From: Rhizobium grahamii
GTDB lineage: Bacteria > Pseudomonadota > Alphaproteobacteria > Rhizobiales > Rhizobiaceae
Reading direction: 5' to 3'
Assembly (NCBI RefSeq): GCF_009498215.1
Contig: NZ_CP043499.1
Location: forward strand, 1,562,001-1,626,000
DNA: 64,000 bases
Every line of letters starts with the position of its first letter. Position 1 is the first letter of the stretch. Below, piece by piece: positions 43,048 to 53,463 of this stretch. A model generated the notes under the pieces. That model was not told the DNA's origin. It saw nothing but the letters and a program-made list of their open reading frames with translations, and made no database searches. Made by a program: the position numbers and the translations under genes.

Positions 43048-43710
43048 GTGTCCGACATTCTTGTCATCAACCCCAACAGCTCTACTTCGGTCACCCTTTC
43101 CATGGAGGCATGTCTGAGCCCCATCCGGGCCGTGACAGCGCATAGGATCCAATGTGTCGAGCTTGCGAAATCGCCCCCTGGGATCGAGACGGACGCACAC
43201 GTCAACGAGGTCATCCCAAACATCGTCGAAGCAATTTCGGCGTCATCGGCCGATGCCTTCGTACTTGCCTGTTTCTCTGACCCCGGCATAAAGCATGTGC
43301 GGAAGCTGTCGGACCGTCCGGTTCTCGGTATTGCCGAATCCGCCTACCTAGCCGCCATCGGCCTTGGAGCACGATTTGGGATCATCTCGCTCGGCCCCTC
43401 CTCGATCGCCCGCCACCTGCGTTACCTCAAGGAACTGCAACTCGAGCGCCGCCTCGCCGGCGATCGCTCGATCGACATGACGGTCGTTGAGCTGATGTCG
43501 GGCAACGTCGTCGAGACAGTATCGCGGACCGGCCGCCTTTTGCGCGACGAGGATGGCGCCGATGTTGTCATTCTCGGGTGCGCCGGCCTCGGCGCTTATA
43601 GAACTGCCCTGCAGGACAGCCTGGGCATTCCCGTCGTCGATCCGGTTCAGGCCGGCGTCGCGCTTGCCTGCACCAATCTGGACCTCGCTTACGGAAAGAC
43701 GAAGCAATGA
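43048..43710 (+). CDS. Asp/Glu/hydantoin racemase family protein
   Basis: This is a 220-residue cytoplasmic cofactor-free racemase. Both catalytic cysteines are visible (VLACFSDPGIK and VILGCAGLGAYR), and the opening ILVINPNSSTSVT is typical of hydantoin and allantoin racemases. The start is the GTG at 43048 with AAGGG six bases upstream; an upstream TTG at 43006 would overlap the promoter near site C. The last bases overlap the next gene (ATGA), which encodes a hydantoinase-like enzyme, so racemisation of a 5-substituted cyclic amide is the likely role. Confidence 0.9.
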   Translation: MSDILVINPNSSTSVTLSMEACLSPIRAVTAHRIQCVELAKSPPGIETDAHVNEVIPNIVEAISASSADAFVLACFSDPGIKHVRKLSDRPVLGIAESAYLAAIGLGARFGIISLGPSSIARHLRYLKELQLERRLAGDRSIDMTVVELMSGNVVETVSRTGRLLRDEDGADVVILGCAGLGAYRTALQDSLGIPVVDPVQAGVALACTNLDLAYGKTKQ

Positions 43711-45071
43711 CGTTTGATCTTGTAGTACGCGGCACCGTTGTCCTTCCGGACGGGCCGGCTGAAGATAGCTGGGTCGCCGTCAGCGACGGCAAGATCGCAG
43801 CCATCGGAACCAGAAACGCACCCGCGGCGAGGGAAATCTTCGACGCCGGCGACGATCTGATCATACCCGGCGTCGTCGATGGCCAGACGCATGCCTGCAG
43901 CTATGGCGGCCTTCCCGGCATCCGGTCAACGACGCGCTCGGCGATCGCCGGCGGCGTGACGACGATCGTCGACATGCCCTATGACAACCCGGCTCCACTG
44001 AACACGCTGGAGCGCCTTGTCGACAAGATCGCCGCCATCAACGAGCACGCCCATGCCGACGTCGCGCTCTACGGCACAATAATGCCCGGCCAGACGACTG
44101 ACGACATCGAACCGCTGATCGAAGGCGGTGTGGTTGCGTTCAAGATTTCCACCTTCGAAAGCAGCCCGACGCGCTTTCCCCGCATTGCCTCCGACCAGGT
44201 CCTCGCAACGTTTCTCGCACTTCGCGACACGAGCGTTCCGCTCGGCGTGCATAATGAAGACCAGGAGATCGTCAGGGCTTATATCGCCGCTGCGAAAGCC
44301 TCAAACCGCAATGGCATCGAGGCGCACTCCGGGAGCCGACCGCCGGCGGCCGAACTGGCCGCAACAGCCCAGTTCCTTGAGCTTGGGGCGGCTTCTGGCG
44401 CCCATGCGCATATCGTCCACCTGACGACGCCGCGCGGCTTTCAACTCGTCGACAATTACCTTGCCGACGGTTTCAGGGCCACCGGCGAACTCTGCGTTCA
44501 TTACCTCTGGTTCGACCCGGATCGTGACGGCGCCGAGCTCGGCGCCCGCATGAAGGTCAACCCGCCGATCCGCCCCGGCCAGATCGACGCCCTGTGGGAT
44601 GAGATTCTCTCTGGCCGTGTCGCCTTTGTCAGCTCCGACCATTCGAGTTGGCCCGTCGATAACAAGTTCACGCCGTCGATCTTCGACGCGGGTGCCGGCG
44701 TGCCGGGGCTGGAAACACTGCTTCCCGCTTTCTACACGGCGGCAGACAACCGCGGCCTCGATGCGGCAGCGATCACCGTCGAGCAGCTTTGCGAGCGCCC
44801 CGCGAAATTCTTTGGCCTCTGGCCGAAAAAGGGTGCGATCCGGCTGGGCGCGGATGCCGACCTGGCAGTTCTCTCACGCAGGCCGCAGGTATGGGATTCG
44901 TCCCGGGCCCATGACGAGCTCTGCTGGAGCCCCTTTGATGGCCGCGCATTCTGCGTGACCGTCACCCGCACCTATCTTGGTGGGCAACTCGCCTGGGACG
45001 GCGTCGCCGTCGTCAACAACCCCGGAGCCGGGCGCTTTGTTCGCCGTGGCAGCTCTCACTGGTTTGAATAG
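43707..45071 (+). CDS. Allantoinase/dihydropyrimidinase-like amidohydrolase with altered metal site
   Basis: This is a 454-residue TIM-barrel cyclic amidohydrolase. Most binuclear metal residues align: His62, carbamylated Lys146 (VAFKISTFE), His182 (GVHNEDQE), His238 (HIVHLTTPRG) and Asp311 (VSSDHSSW). The first His of the HxH motif is Gln60 (VDGQTHACSYG). MKVNPPIRP near 282-290 is typical of allantoinase and dihydroorotase relatives. It is translationally coupled to the racemase. It probably opens a cyclic amide ring, but the altered ligand makes the metal content and exact reaction uncertain. Confidence 0.87.
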   Translation: MTFDLVVRGTVVLPDGPAEDSWVAVSDGKIAAIGTRNAPAAREIFDAGDDLIIPGVVDGQTHACSYGGLPGIRSTTRSAIAGGVTTIVDMPYDNPAPLNTLERLVDKIAAINEHAHADVALYGTIMPGQTTDDIEPLIEGGVVAFKISTFESSPTRFPRIASDQVLATFLALRDTSVPLGVHNEDQEIVRAYIAAAKASNRNGIEAHSGSRPPAAELAATAQFLELGAASGAHAHIVHLTTPRGFQLVDNYLADGFRATGELCVHYLWFDPDRDGAELGARMKVNPPIRPGQIDALWDEILSGRVAFVSSDHSSWPVDNKFTPSIFDAGAGVPGLETLLPAFYTAADNRGLDAAAITVEQLCERPAKFFGLWPKKGAIRLGADADLAVLSRRPQVWDSSRAHDELCWSPFDGRAFCVTVTRTYLGGQLAWDGVAVVNNPGAGRFVRRGSSHWFE

Positions 45072-45086
45072 GATCGGATAGCCATC

Positions 45087-46013
45087 ATGCCGCTCATCAC
45101 ATCAGACAGCCAAGGCGTCTTCGTCATTGCCGTCACGCCGTTCAATGAAAACGGATCGCTCGACACCAACAGCATCGATCGCATGGTCGATTTCTACTAC
45201 GAGAAAGGCGCCGATGGCCTGACCATTCTCGGCATGATGGGCGAGGCGCCAAAGCTTACGCAGGCGGAGTCCATCGAGGTCGCGCGCCAGACGCTGAAGC
45301 GCTCGGGCAGCCGTCCCGTTGTCGTCGGCGTTTCCGCGCCGGGACTTGCCGCGATCGGAGAACTAACCAAAGCCGTGATGGATATCGGAGCGGCCGGCGT
45401 CATGGTGGCTCCTCCCTCGTTGCTGCGCACCGACGACCAGATCATCGGCTATTATCGCAATGTTGTCGAAACCGTCGGCAGTGATGTCCCTGTCGTGCTG
45501 CAGGACTTCCCGCTTTCGACCGGAGTCCAGATTAGCTCGAAGACGCTCGGAGCGATCATCGAAGCGCACCCGAGTATCGTCATGGTGAAGCACGAGGACT
45601 GGCCGGGCCTTCAGAAGATAACAGATCTGCGCGAAGCCGAAGCCAAGGGCCGTCGGCGCGTTTCGATCCTGTGCGGCAATGCTGGCATCTTTCTGCCGGA
45701 AGAAATGCAACGCGGTGCCGATGGCGCAATGACGGGCTTCCCCTACCCGGAGATGATGGTGGACGTTTGCCGTCTCAGCCGCGACGGCAGGTATGAAGAG
45801 GCACAGGATGTCTTCGACGCCTACCTGCCGCTAATGCGATACGAACAGCAGCCGGGTCTTGGCCTCGCGGTGCGCAAATATGTGCTTGCCAAGCGAGGCG
45901 CGATCGCGAGCGCAGCGCAGCGGCGTCCGGGAATGGCGCTGAGCGCCCAGGCGGTTGCGGAAGTCGAAAAACTCATCGAACGACAGGAACGCAAGTTGGA
46001 GGCGTTGACATAA
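45087..46013 (+). CDS. DHDPS/DapA-family lyase, divergent
   Basis: This 308-residue protein keeps the Schiff-base Lys168 (IVMVKHEDWPG) but not the other DHDPS residues. The position of the catalytic Tyr is Gln139 (VVLQDFPLS) and the GTTGEG loop reads GMMGEA. It therefore probably forms an imine with a keto acid, but cleaves or condenses something other than the DHDPS substrates. It overlaps the next gene by one base (TAATG). Confidence 0.85.
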   Translation: MPLITSDSQGVFVIAVTPFNENGSLDTNSIDRMVDFYYEKGADGLTILGMMGEAPKLTQAESIEVARQTLKRSGSRPVVVGVSAPGLAAIGELTKAVMDIGAAGVMVAPPSLLRTDDQIIGYYRNVVETVGSDVPVVLQDFPLSTGVQISSKTLGAIIEAHPSIVMVKHEDWPGLQKITDLREAEAKGRRRVSILCGNAGIFLPEEMQRGADGAMTGFPYPEMMVDVCRLSRDGRYEEAQDVFDAYLPLMRYEQQPGLGLAVRKYVLAKRGAIASAAQRRPGMALSAQAVAEVEKLIERQERKLEALT

Positions 46014-46771
46014 TGGATCTGCAGATTTCAGGAAAGAAGGCGCTCGTTCTCGGCGCAAGTCGTGGCCTCGGCGCAGCAATTGCGAAGGGTCTGGCCGATG
46101 AGGGCGTGCAGGTATTCGCGGCCGCCCGCAGCGCCGGCAAGATCCCGCCTCACGCCAACGTCACGCCCGTCGCCGTTGATCTCGCCGACCAGGCTTCCGT
46201 CGCCGCTCTCATCGCAACGCTTTCTGAGCAGGGCGGCGTCGACATTCTCGTCAACAACTCCGGTGGTCCCAAGGCAGGCCCGGCGCTCGGCCAGGCGCGC
46301 GACAGCTGGCGCTCGACGTTCGACGCGATGGCTACATCGATCTTCGATATCTCCAACGCGATGCTTCCAGGCATGATCGAGCGCAAGTGGGGCCGCATCA
46401 TTACGATCGGCAGCTCCGGCATTGAACAGCCGATCCCAAATCTTGCCCTGTCCAACGGCGTACGCGCCGCGATCGCCGGCTGGTCGAAGACCTTGGCGAG
46501 CGAGGTCGCGCAGCATGGCGTCACCGTCAACATGATCTTGCCCGGACGGATCGACACGGACCGCGTGCGCGAGCTCGACGGCATCAAGGCCCAGCACACC
46601 GGCGCAAGCGTCGAAGCCGTGCAGGAAGCATCGCGCAATGACATTCCCGCGCGCCGCTATGGCAAGCCCGAGGAATTTGCTGCCGTTGCCGTCTTTTTGG
46701 CGAGCGCCCAGGCAAGTTATGTGACAGGCTCTGCCATCCGCGTCGACGGCGGTATGATCAAGGGGTTATGA
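46013..46771 (+). CDS. SDR-family oxidoreductase lacking the canonical Tyr-x-x-x-Lys
   Basis: This is a 252-residue Rossmann-fold protein. The nucleotide-binding GASRGLG (14-20), the NNSGG motif (81-85) and the C-terminal VTGSAIRVDGGMIKGL are present. At the catalytic site the usual YxxxK reads SNGVR (Ser147, Arg151), after IGSSG. Some SDR subgroups share this, so it may use a different proton relay or bind without catalysis. It overlaps both neighbours by a few bases within the operon. Confidence 0.87.
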   Translation: MDLQISGKKALVLGASRGLGAAIAKGLADEGVQVFAAARSAGKIPPHANVTPVAVDLADQASVAALIATLSEQGGVDILVNNSGGPKAGPALGQARDSWRSTFDAMATSIFDISNAMLPGMIERKWGRIITIGSSGIEQPIPNLALSNGVRAAIAGWSKTLASEVAQHGVTVNMILPGRIDTDRVRELDGIKAQHTGASVEAVQEASRNDIPARRYGKPEEFAAVAVFLASAQASYVTGSAIRVDGGMIKGL

Positions 46772-47916
46772 CAGGAATGACCGATTTCGATATCGTTCAC
46801 GAGCGCCGCGGCACCGGCAGCTCCAAATGGAGCAAATACCCCGGTGACGTTCTGCCCATGTGGGTTGCCGACATGGATTTCCCGGCGGCTCCGGAGATCG
46901 TGGACGCGATCCGAAATCGCCTTGAGCATCCGCTTCTCGGCTACGGCGTGGCGCGGGATGAGCTGCGCGCGCAAATCGTCGCTGACATGCAAAGCAAATA
47001 CGGCTGGACAGTTTCACCTGATGAGATTGTCTTCTTGCCGGGCGTTGAGCCTGGCTTCAACATGGCGCTGAAGGCGATGCTTCGTCCCGGCGACGGCGTG
47101 CTGGTCCAGCCACCCGTCTACCGCCCGATCCTCAACGCGCCCGCCCATTGGGGCCTGCAGCGCATCGATGCGCCCCTGATCGCGACCGAGGGCGGGTATG
47201 CGATGGACATTGAGGCCTTCGCCGGCAGGATCGCTGAAGCACAGGCGTTCCTGTTCTGCAATCCCCAGAACCCGACCGGCAAGGTGTTCACGCGCGAAGA
47301 GCTCGAGAGCATTGCTGCGCTTTGCCGCAAGAACGATACGCTCATCATATCCGACGAGATCCACTGTGATCTTCTCTTCGATGGCCGCCGCCACATTCCG
47401 ATCGCCAGCCTCTCGGAAGATGCCGCCGAGCGGACAATCACGCTGATGGCGGCCAGCAAGACCTACAACATCGCCGGCCTGAAGACCGCATTCGCAATTA
47501 TCCGCAACAAGGCCACGCGCGACGCTTTCATGCAGTCGCGGCTTGGAATGGTCGACAGCGTCAACATCCTCGGCCTGGAAGCAACGCTTGCGGCGTTCTC
47601 GAAAGCCGATCGCTGGAAGTCGGATATGCTCGCATATCTCGCAGGCAACCGTGATTATCTCAGTGCCGAGGTCGCCAGGCGTTTTCCCGCGATCCGCCTG
47701 ATCCCCGCCGAGGCTACCTTCCTTGCTTGGCTGGACTGCTCGGCAATGAAGCTTCGTCCGGACCCGCAAACGCACTTCCTGCAGCATGGAAAAGTCGGCT
47801 TCAGTGCCGGGTCGGAATTTGGCCAGGACTACGGCCAGTTCATCCGCTTCAACTTCGGATGCCCTCGCGTTCTTTTGGACGACGCGCTCGACCGCATGGA
47901 GCGATCGCTGGCGTGA
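46768..47916 (+). CDS. MalY/PatB-type PLP-dependent C-S beta-lyase or aminotransferase
   Basis: This 382-residue fold-type I PLP enzyme has the subfamily opening VLPMWVADMDFPAAPEIVDA, the FCNPQNPTGKVFTREEL stretch, DEIHCDLLFDG, and the PLP lysine in AASKTYNIAGLKTAF. MalY/PatB proteins cleave cystathionine and other C-S bonds, and some act as aminotransferases. Together with the sulfurtransferase at 39335 this suggests sulfur chemistry in the pathway. It is the last gene of the operon, before a strong terminator. Confidence 0.88.
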   Translation: MTGMTDFDIVHERRGTGSSKWSKYPGDVLPMWVADMDFPAAPEIVDAIRNRLEHPLLGYGVARDELRAQIVADMQSKYGWTVSPDEIVFLPGVEPGFNMALKAMLRPGDGVLVQPPVYRPILNAPAHWGLQRIDAPLIATEGGYAMDIEAFAGRIAEAQAFLFCNPQNPTGKVFTREELESIAALCRKNDTLIISDEIHCDLLFDGRRHIPIASLSEDAAERTITLMAASKTYNIAGLKTAFAIIRNKATRDAFMQSRLGMVDSVNILGLEATLAAFSKADRWKSDMLAYLAGNRDYLSAEVARRFPAIRLIPAEATFLAWLDCSAMKLRPDPQTHFLQHGKVGFSAGSEFGQDYGQFIRFNFGCPRVLLDDALDRMERSLA

Positions 47917-47924
47917 ACTTAAAT

Positions 47925-47947
47925 GGGCCGCCCGAGGCGGCCCGTTT
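47925..47947. terminator. Bidirectional intrinsic terminator
   Basis: A perfect eight-base GC stem (GGGCCGCC/GGCGGCCC, loop CGA, 47925-47943) is followed by GTTT on the plus strand and ATTT on the minus strand. It separates the convergent PLP enzyme and L,D-transpeptidase genes. Confidence 0.8.
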
Positions 47948-47970
47948 CGCGCAAACCGGTCAGAGCCCGC

Positions 47971-48699
47971 TTATTGGACGATAAGCTGCGACTTCCCGCG
48001 GACGCGATCATAGAGATCGATGACATCCTGATTGAACATCCGCACACAGCCGGACGATGCATTCTTTCCGATCGACTGCCATTCGGGCGAGCCGTGGATG
48101 CGGTAAAGCGTATCCACACCATCCTGGTAGATATAGAGCGCGCGGGCACCAAGCGGGTTCGTCAGGCCCGGCGGCATGCCCTGTTTCCAGGTTTCAAGCT
48201 TCGGATTGCGCGCGATCATGGCCGGCGTCGGTGTCCAGGATGGCCATTTCCTCTTCCACTGGATCACAGCTCGCCCTTTCCAGCCGCGCCCCTGAGCCCC
48301 GAGGCTGACGCCGTAGCGCATCGCGCGACCGTCGCCGAGCACGAAGTAGAGGAACTTATGGCTGGTATCGACGATGATCGTACCCGCCGGCTCGTCGGTC
48401 GCGTAGTCCACTTCCTGGCGCAGATAGGTTGGATCAACTCGAGCATGGTCGATTCCGGGCAGGCGATACTCGCCGTCCTCAAGCGCACCATAGGTCTGCG
48501 CATAGTCTGGCCTCTTCGGTTCTCGCTCCGGCGCTTGCGCAAGTTCGGCTCGCACGACCTCAGACGAGGTTGGTGGCTTCGCCGTTGGACGCGGGATGGC
48601 GTTTGCGTCGATGGGTATCGATCCGGATTGGGTACAGGCGGCAAGAAGAGCCGTCACGACCGCTACTGCGAACGCGCGGATCAAGGTGGTGGGATGCAA
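47971..48699 (-). CDS. L,D-transpeptidase (YkuD), lipoprotein
   Basis: This is an approximately 242-residue envelope enzyme that makes or remodels peptidoglycan cross-links. The N-terminus has a lipoprotein signal (FAVAVVTALLAACTQ; lipobox LAAC). The YkuD domain ends with the catalytic motif HGSPEWQSIGKNASSGCVRM. The start is set at the TTG at 48697-48699, just before the signal peptide; a GTG at 48846 would place 49 unrelated residues before it. It is monocistronic, ending at a shared terminator. Confidence 0.9.
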   Translation of the reverse strand: MHPTTLIRAFAVAVVTALLAACTQSGSIPIDANAIPRPTAKPPTSSEVVRAELAQAPEREPKRPDYAQTYGALEDGEYRLPGIDHARVDPTYLRQEVDYATDEPAGTIIVDTSHKFLYFVLGDGRAMRYGVSLGAQGRGWKGRAVIQWKRKWPSWTPTPAMIARNPKLETWKQGMPPGLTNPLGARALYIYQDGVDTLYRIHGSPEWQSIGKNASSGCVRMFNQDVIDLYDRVRGKSQLIVQ

Positions 48700-49038
48700 T
48701 TTCAGATTTTCCGATTCGGTTGGGCGGGATTGATACCTGCCAGCCCCTAGTCCGATCCGTGGCCGAATTGTGATGAATACGCCTGAAGCGCGCCAGACGT
48801 ATGCAGCATCCGTGGCTCGTGTTGGGCAAATGCAACAGGCTGCCACCTATGGCTACACATTTCGAATGGAAACAACGATACGTTATGTGCGCACAGATTT
48901 TTCTTTCATTGCGTTTCTTTATAATTTGACATGCGTAAATTTTAGTGATGTATGAAGCGGCGATCGGGTTTCGGGAGGGCCTACTCGATCGCGCTAAGAC
49001 AGATGAAGGCCCAAGCCGAGTCCTACTCGGGAGGAAAC
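48700..49038. promoter_or_regulatory. Divergent promoter region between the L,D-transpeptidase and sugar importer
   Basis: This AT-rich 340-base spacer must hold the promoter of the importer operon. A ten-base palindrome TGTGCGCACA lies at 48886-48895, a candidate operator for the LacI-type regulator at 54820. TATAAT at 48920-48925 and TTGACA at 48926-48931 lie close together, and I cannot decide which belongs to the promoter. Confidence 0.4.
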
Positions 49039-49929
49039 ATGACAATCAAAACATTCATGGCGTCGCTCGCACTGGGCACTGCACTCACCCTGTCGGCAGT
49101 CGCTGCACATGCGGATGGCATTGGTGCGTCGCTGCTTACGCAGCAGCACCCTTTCTACATCGAGCTCGCTAACGCGATGACGACGGAAGCCAAGGCAAAG
49201 AACGTGCCTTTGGAAATCTCCATCGCAAACCAGGACCTGAACAAGCAGCTCGCCGATGTTGAAGACTTCATCGTCAAGGGCGTAAGCGTCATCGTCATCT
49301 CGCCGGTCGACAGCCAGGGCGTCGTCGCTGCGATCGCCAAGGCAGAGAAGGCCGGAATCAAGGTCATCACGGTTGACGTCCCCGCAGCGGGCGCGAAGGT
49401 CACCTCCCACATCGGAACCGACAACTTCACCGGTGGCGTCAAGGCTGGCGATCTCATGGCAAAGGAAATCGGCGACAAGGGCAACGTTGCCATCATCGAC
49501 TACCCGACGGTCCAGTCGGTTGTGAACCGTATCGACGGTTTCAAGAAGTCGATCTCCGGTCACCCGGATATCAAGATCGTTGCACAGCAGACCGGCATCA
49601 CCCGTGCCGAAGCTCTTGCCGCTGCACAGAACATGCTGCAGGCAAATCCAGACATCACCGGCATCTTCGGCTTCGGCGACGACGCCGCTCTCGCTGCAGC
49701 CGTGGCTGTGAAGGCTGCAGGCCTGGAAAATCAGGTCAAGGTTATCGGCTTTGACGGCATGGAAGAAGCACGCAAGGCAGTCGACACCAACCCTGTCATG
49801 GTCGGCGTGATCCAGCAGTTCCCTGATCAGATGGGCAAGACCGCCGTCGACACGGCCGTGAAGGTCATCGCCGGCGAAGAAGTCCCGGCCGAGCAGCCGA
49901 TCGTGCCCGGCGTCTACGTCAAGAAGTGA
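49039..49929 (+). CDS. Sugar ABC transporter substrate-binding protein (RbsB type)
   Basis: This is a 296-residue periplasmic protein of the ribose/galactose-binding family. The ATG at 49039 has GGGAGG five bases upstream and is followed by a signal peptide (MTIKTFMASLALGTALTLSA, cut at AHA-DGI). The mature part has the typical TQQHPFYIELANAM, IANQDLNKQLADVEDFI and VIVISPVDSQG. By context it binds a hexitol or ketohexose related to tagatose. Confidence 0.92.
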   Translation: MTIKTFMASLALGTALTLSAVAAHADGIGASLLTQQHPFYIELANAMTTEAKAKNVPLEISIANQDLNKQLADVEDFIVKGVSVIVISPVDSQGVVAAIAKAEKAGIKVITVDVPAAGAKVTSHIGTDNFTGGVKAGDLMAKEIGDKGNVAIIDYPTVQSVVNRIDGFKKSISGHPDIKIVAQQTGITRAEALAAAQNMLQANPDITGIFGFGDDAALAAAVAVKAAGLENQVKVIGFDGMEEARKAVDTNPVMVGVIQQFPDQMGKTAVDTAVKVIAGEEVPAEQPIVPGVYVKK

Positions 49930-49975
49930 TCTGCTCCAGGACGGTCCTTCTCCCAGGACGGGGCCGCTCCGTGCC

Positions 49976-50010
49976 AGATGGCTCCGCGCAAACACAGCGC
50001 GGAGCCGTCT
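49976..50010 (+). other. Intercistronic hairpin between binding-protein and ATPase genes
   Basis: AGATGGCTCCGCGC (49976-49989) and GCGCGGAGCCGTCT (49997-50010) form a 14-base stem with one G-T wobble and a seven-base loop. No T-tract follows. It could protect the upstream binding-protein mRNA from 3' decay. Confidence 0.6.
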
Positions 50011-50034
50011 GCAAAGATTGACAAGGAGGCCGCC

Positions 50035-51545
<1,511 letters not shown>

Positions 51546-51549
<4 letters not shown>

Positions 51550-52508
51550 GCCAGACCCAGACCTCCAATGCAGCGCTCTTGAAGATCTTCAAGCAGTACG
51601 GCGGCATTTTCCTCTCTCTCATCATTCTCTGCGCCATCTTTTCGGTCATGAACCCGCGGTTCATGTCGGTGGCCAACTTCATGAACGTGCTTCAGCAGGT
51701 CGCCGTTATCGCCATCGCTGCCTTCGGCATGACGTGGGTCATTCTCCTCGGCGAAATCGACCTGTCGATCGGTTCGATCATCGCCGTGGCCGGCATGGTC
51801 GGCGCGCAGTGTTTTGCCTACGGCATGGGGTTTGCCCCGGCGCTGGTCCTGACATTGCTTGCAGGCGCCTTGATGGGCCTCATCAACGGTGTGCTGACAG
51901 CCAAGCTGCTGCTGCCGTCTTTCATCGTAACCGTCGCGACGATGGGCATCTATCGCGGCCTTGTCAGCCTGCCGACCAATGGCGCGCCGGCTATGATCAT
52001 GAACGAGACGTGGACGGCGATCGGGACGGAAAGCTTCCTCGGCCTGCCGATCATCATCTGGATCGTCCTCGTGCTGTTCGTCTTCAACCAGGTTCTGCTT
52101 GGAAAGACGACCTTTGGCCGCCGCGCCTATCTGACCGGCGGCAACCGTGAAGCGGCACTGTACTCCGGTATCAAGGTCGATCGCCTGAAGATCATCATCT
52201 TCGTCATCTCAGGCGTGATGGCGGCAATCAGCGGCATTCTCCTCTCTTCGCGCCTGTTCTCTGCCCAGACGAATGCCGGCGTGAGCTACGAACTCGATGC
52301 CATTGCGGCGGCTGTCTTGGGAGGCACGAGCCTCGCAGGCGGTGTCGGCACCATGGTCGGTACGTTGATCGGTGCACTGATCATCGGCGTCATGAACAAC
52401 GGCATGAACATGCTGTCGGTCCCGTACTTCTACCAGCTGATCGTGAAGGGCCTCGTCATTCTCATCGCAGTCTGGCTCGACGTTCGCGCGAAACGCGCCA
52501 AGCAATAG
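51546..52508 (+). CDS. Sugar ABC transporter permease (RbsC type)
   Basis: This is a 320-residue permease with about eight to ten hydrophobic segments (YGGIFLSLIILCAIFSVMNP first). The family stretches LLGEIDLSIGSIIAVAGMVG and AVLGGTSLAGGVGTMVGTLI are visible. The start overlaps the ATPase stop (ATGA). Confidence 0.94.
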
Positions 52509-52518
52509 GCAGAACACC

Positions 52519-53451
52519 ATGAAAAAAATTCTGACGATCGGTGAAGTTCTCGTCGAGATCATCGCAACTGACCGGGGCAATGGATTTCGCTCCGCCGTGC
52601 CATTGGTCGGCCCATTCCCCTCAGGCGCGCCCGCGATTTTCATCGATCAGGTGGGAAAGCTCGGCCATCCCTGCGCCATCATCTCCGCGGTCGGCGATGA
52701 TGATTTCGGATGGGTCAACACCGAACGCTTGAAGACCGACGGCGTCGACATTTCCGGCATCAACGTTATTGCCGGCGGAACGACCGGAAGCGCATTCGTT
52801 CGCTATCGTGAAGACGGAAGCAGAGCGTTTGTCTTCAACATTCGCCACAGCGCCTGCGGCACGATCGAGCTCACCGACGCTGCCAAGCAGCTCGTTGCCG
52901 AAGCATCGCATCTTCATGTGATGGGAACATCGCTCTACGCGCCGAGCGTGATCGAGACCGTCCTTTCGTCAATGCACGCAATCAAGGCAAGAGGCGGCAC
53001 GGTGTCGTTCGACCCGAACCTTCGACCCGAGATCCTCAACAGTCCCGGCATGCGCGAAGCCCTGCAGTCGGTCATCGCGGAAACGGACCTCTTTCTTCCG
53101 AGCGGCGACGAGCTCTACCTCTTCGCGTCGGCCCGGACCGAGGAAGCCGCCGTCCAGGAACTGCTCGCAAAGGGCGTCAAGGCAATCGTGCTCAAGCAAG
53201 GTGCCGCCGGCGCGACCTATTACGATGCCAAAGGGAGCCTCACTCGGCCGAGCATGAAGGTCGAGGAAGTTGATCCGACCGGTGCGGGCGACTGCTTCGG
53301 CGCGACCTTCGTAACCTTGTGGCTTGAGGGCGAAACTCCGCAGACCGCGCTTCGATATGCCAACGCAGCAGGTGCCCTCGCCGTCACCAAGACCGGCCCC
53401 ATGGAAGGCGCCTCCAGCCGCACTGAAATCGACACCTTTCTTGCCGCATAG
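52519..53451 (+). CDS. PfkB-family ketohexose kinase, probably tagatose kinase
   Basis: This is a 310-residue cytoplasmic kinase. It opens KKILTIGEVLVEIIA, has the signature VDPTGAGDCFGATFV with catalytic Asp258, and FDPNLRPEIL before it. In Agrobacterium tumefaciens a kinase in the same arrangement next to GatZ is a D-tagatose 6-kinase (work on galactitol and altritol catabolism). By that analogy it makes tagatose 6-phosphate; a fructokinase role is the alternative. Confidence 0.88.
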   Translation: MKKILTIGEVLVEIIATDRGNGFRSAVPLVGPFPSGAPAIFIDQVGKLGHPCAIISAVGDDDFGWVNTERLKTDGVDISGINVIAGGTTGSAFVRYREDGSRAFVFNIRHSACGTIELTDAAKQLVAEASHLHVMGTSLYAPSVIETVLSSMHAIKARGGTVSFDPNLRPEILNSPGMREALQSVIAETDLFLPSGDELYLFASARTEEAAVQELLAKGVKAIVLKQGAAGATYYDAKGSLTRPSMKVEEVDPTGAGDCFGATFVTLWLEGETPQTALRYANAAGALAVTKTGPMEGASSRTEIDTFLAA

Positions 53452-53463
53452 AAAGACAATCGC

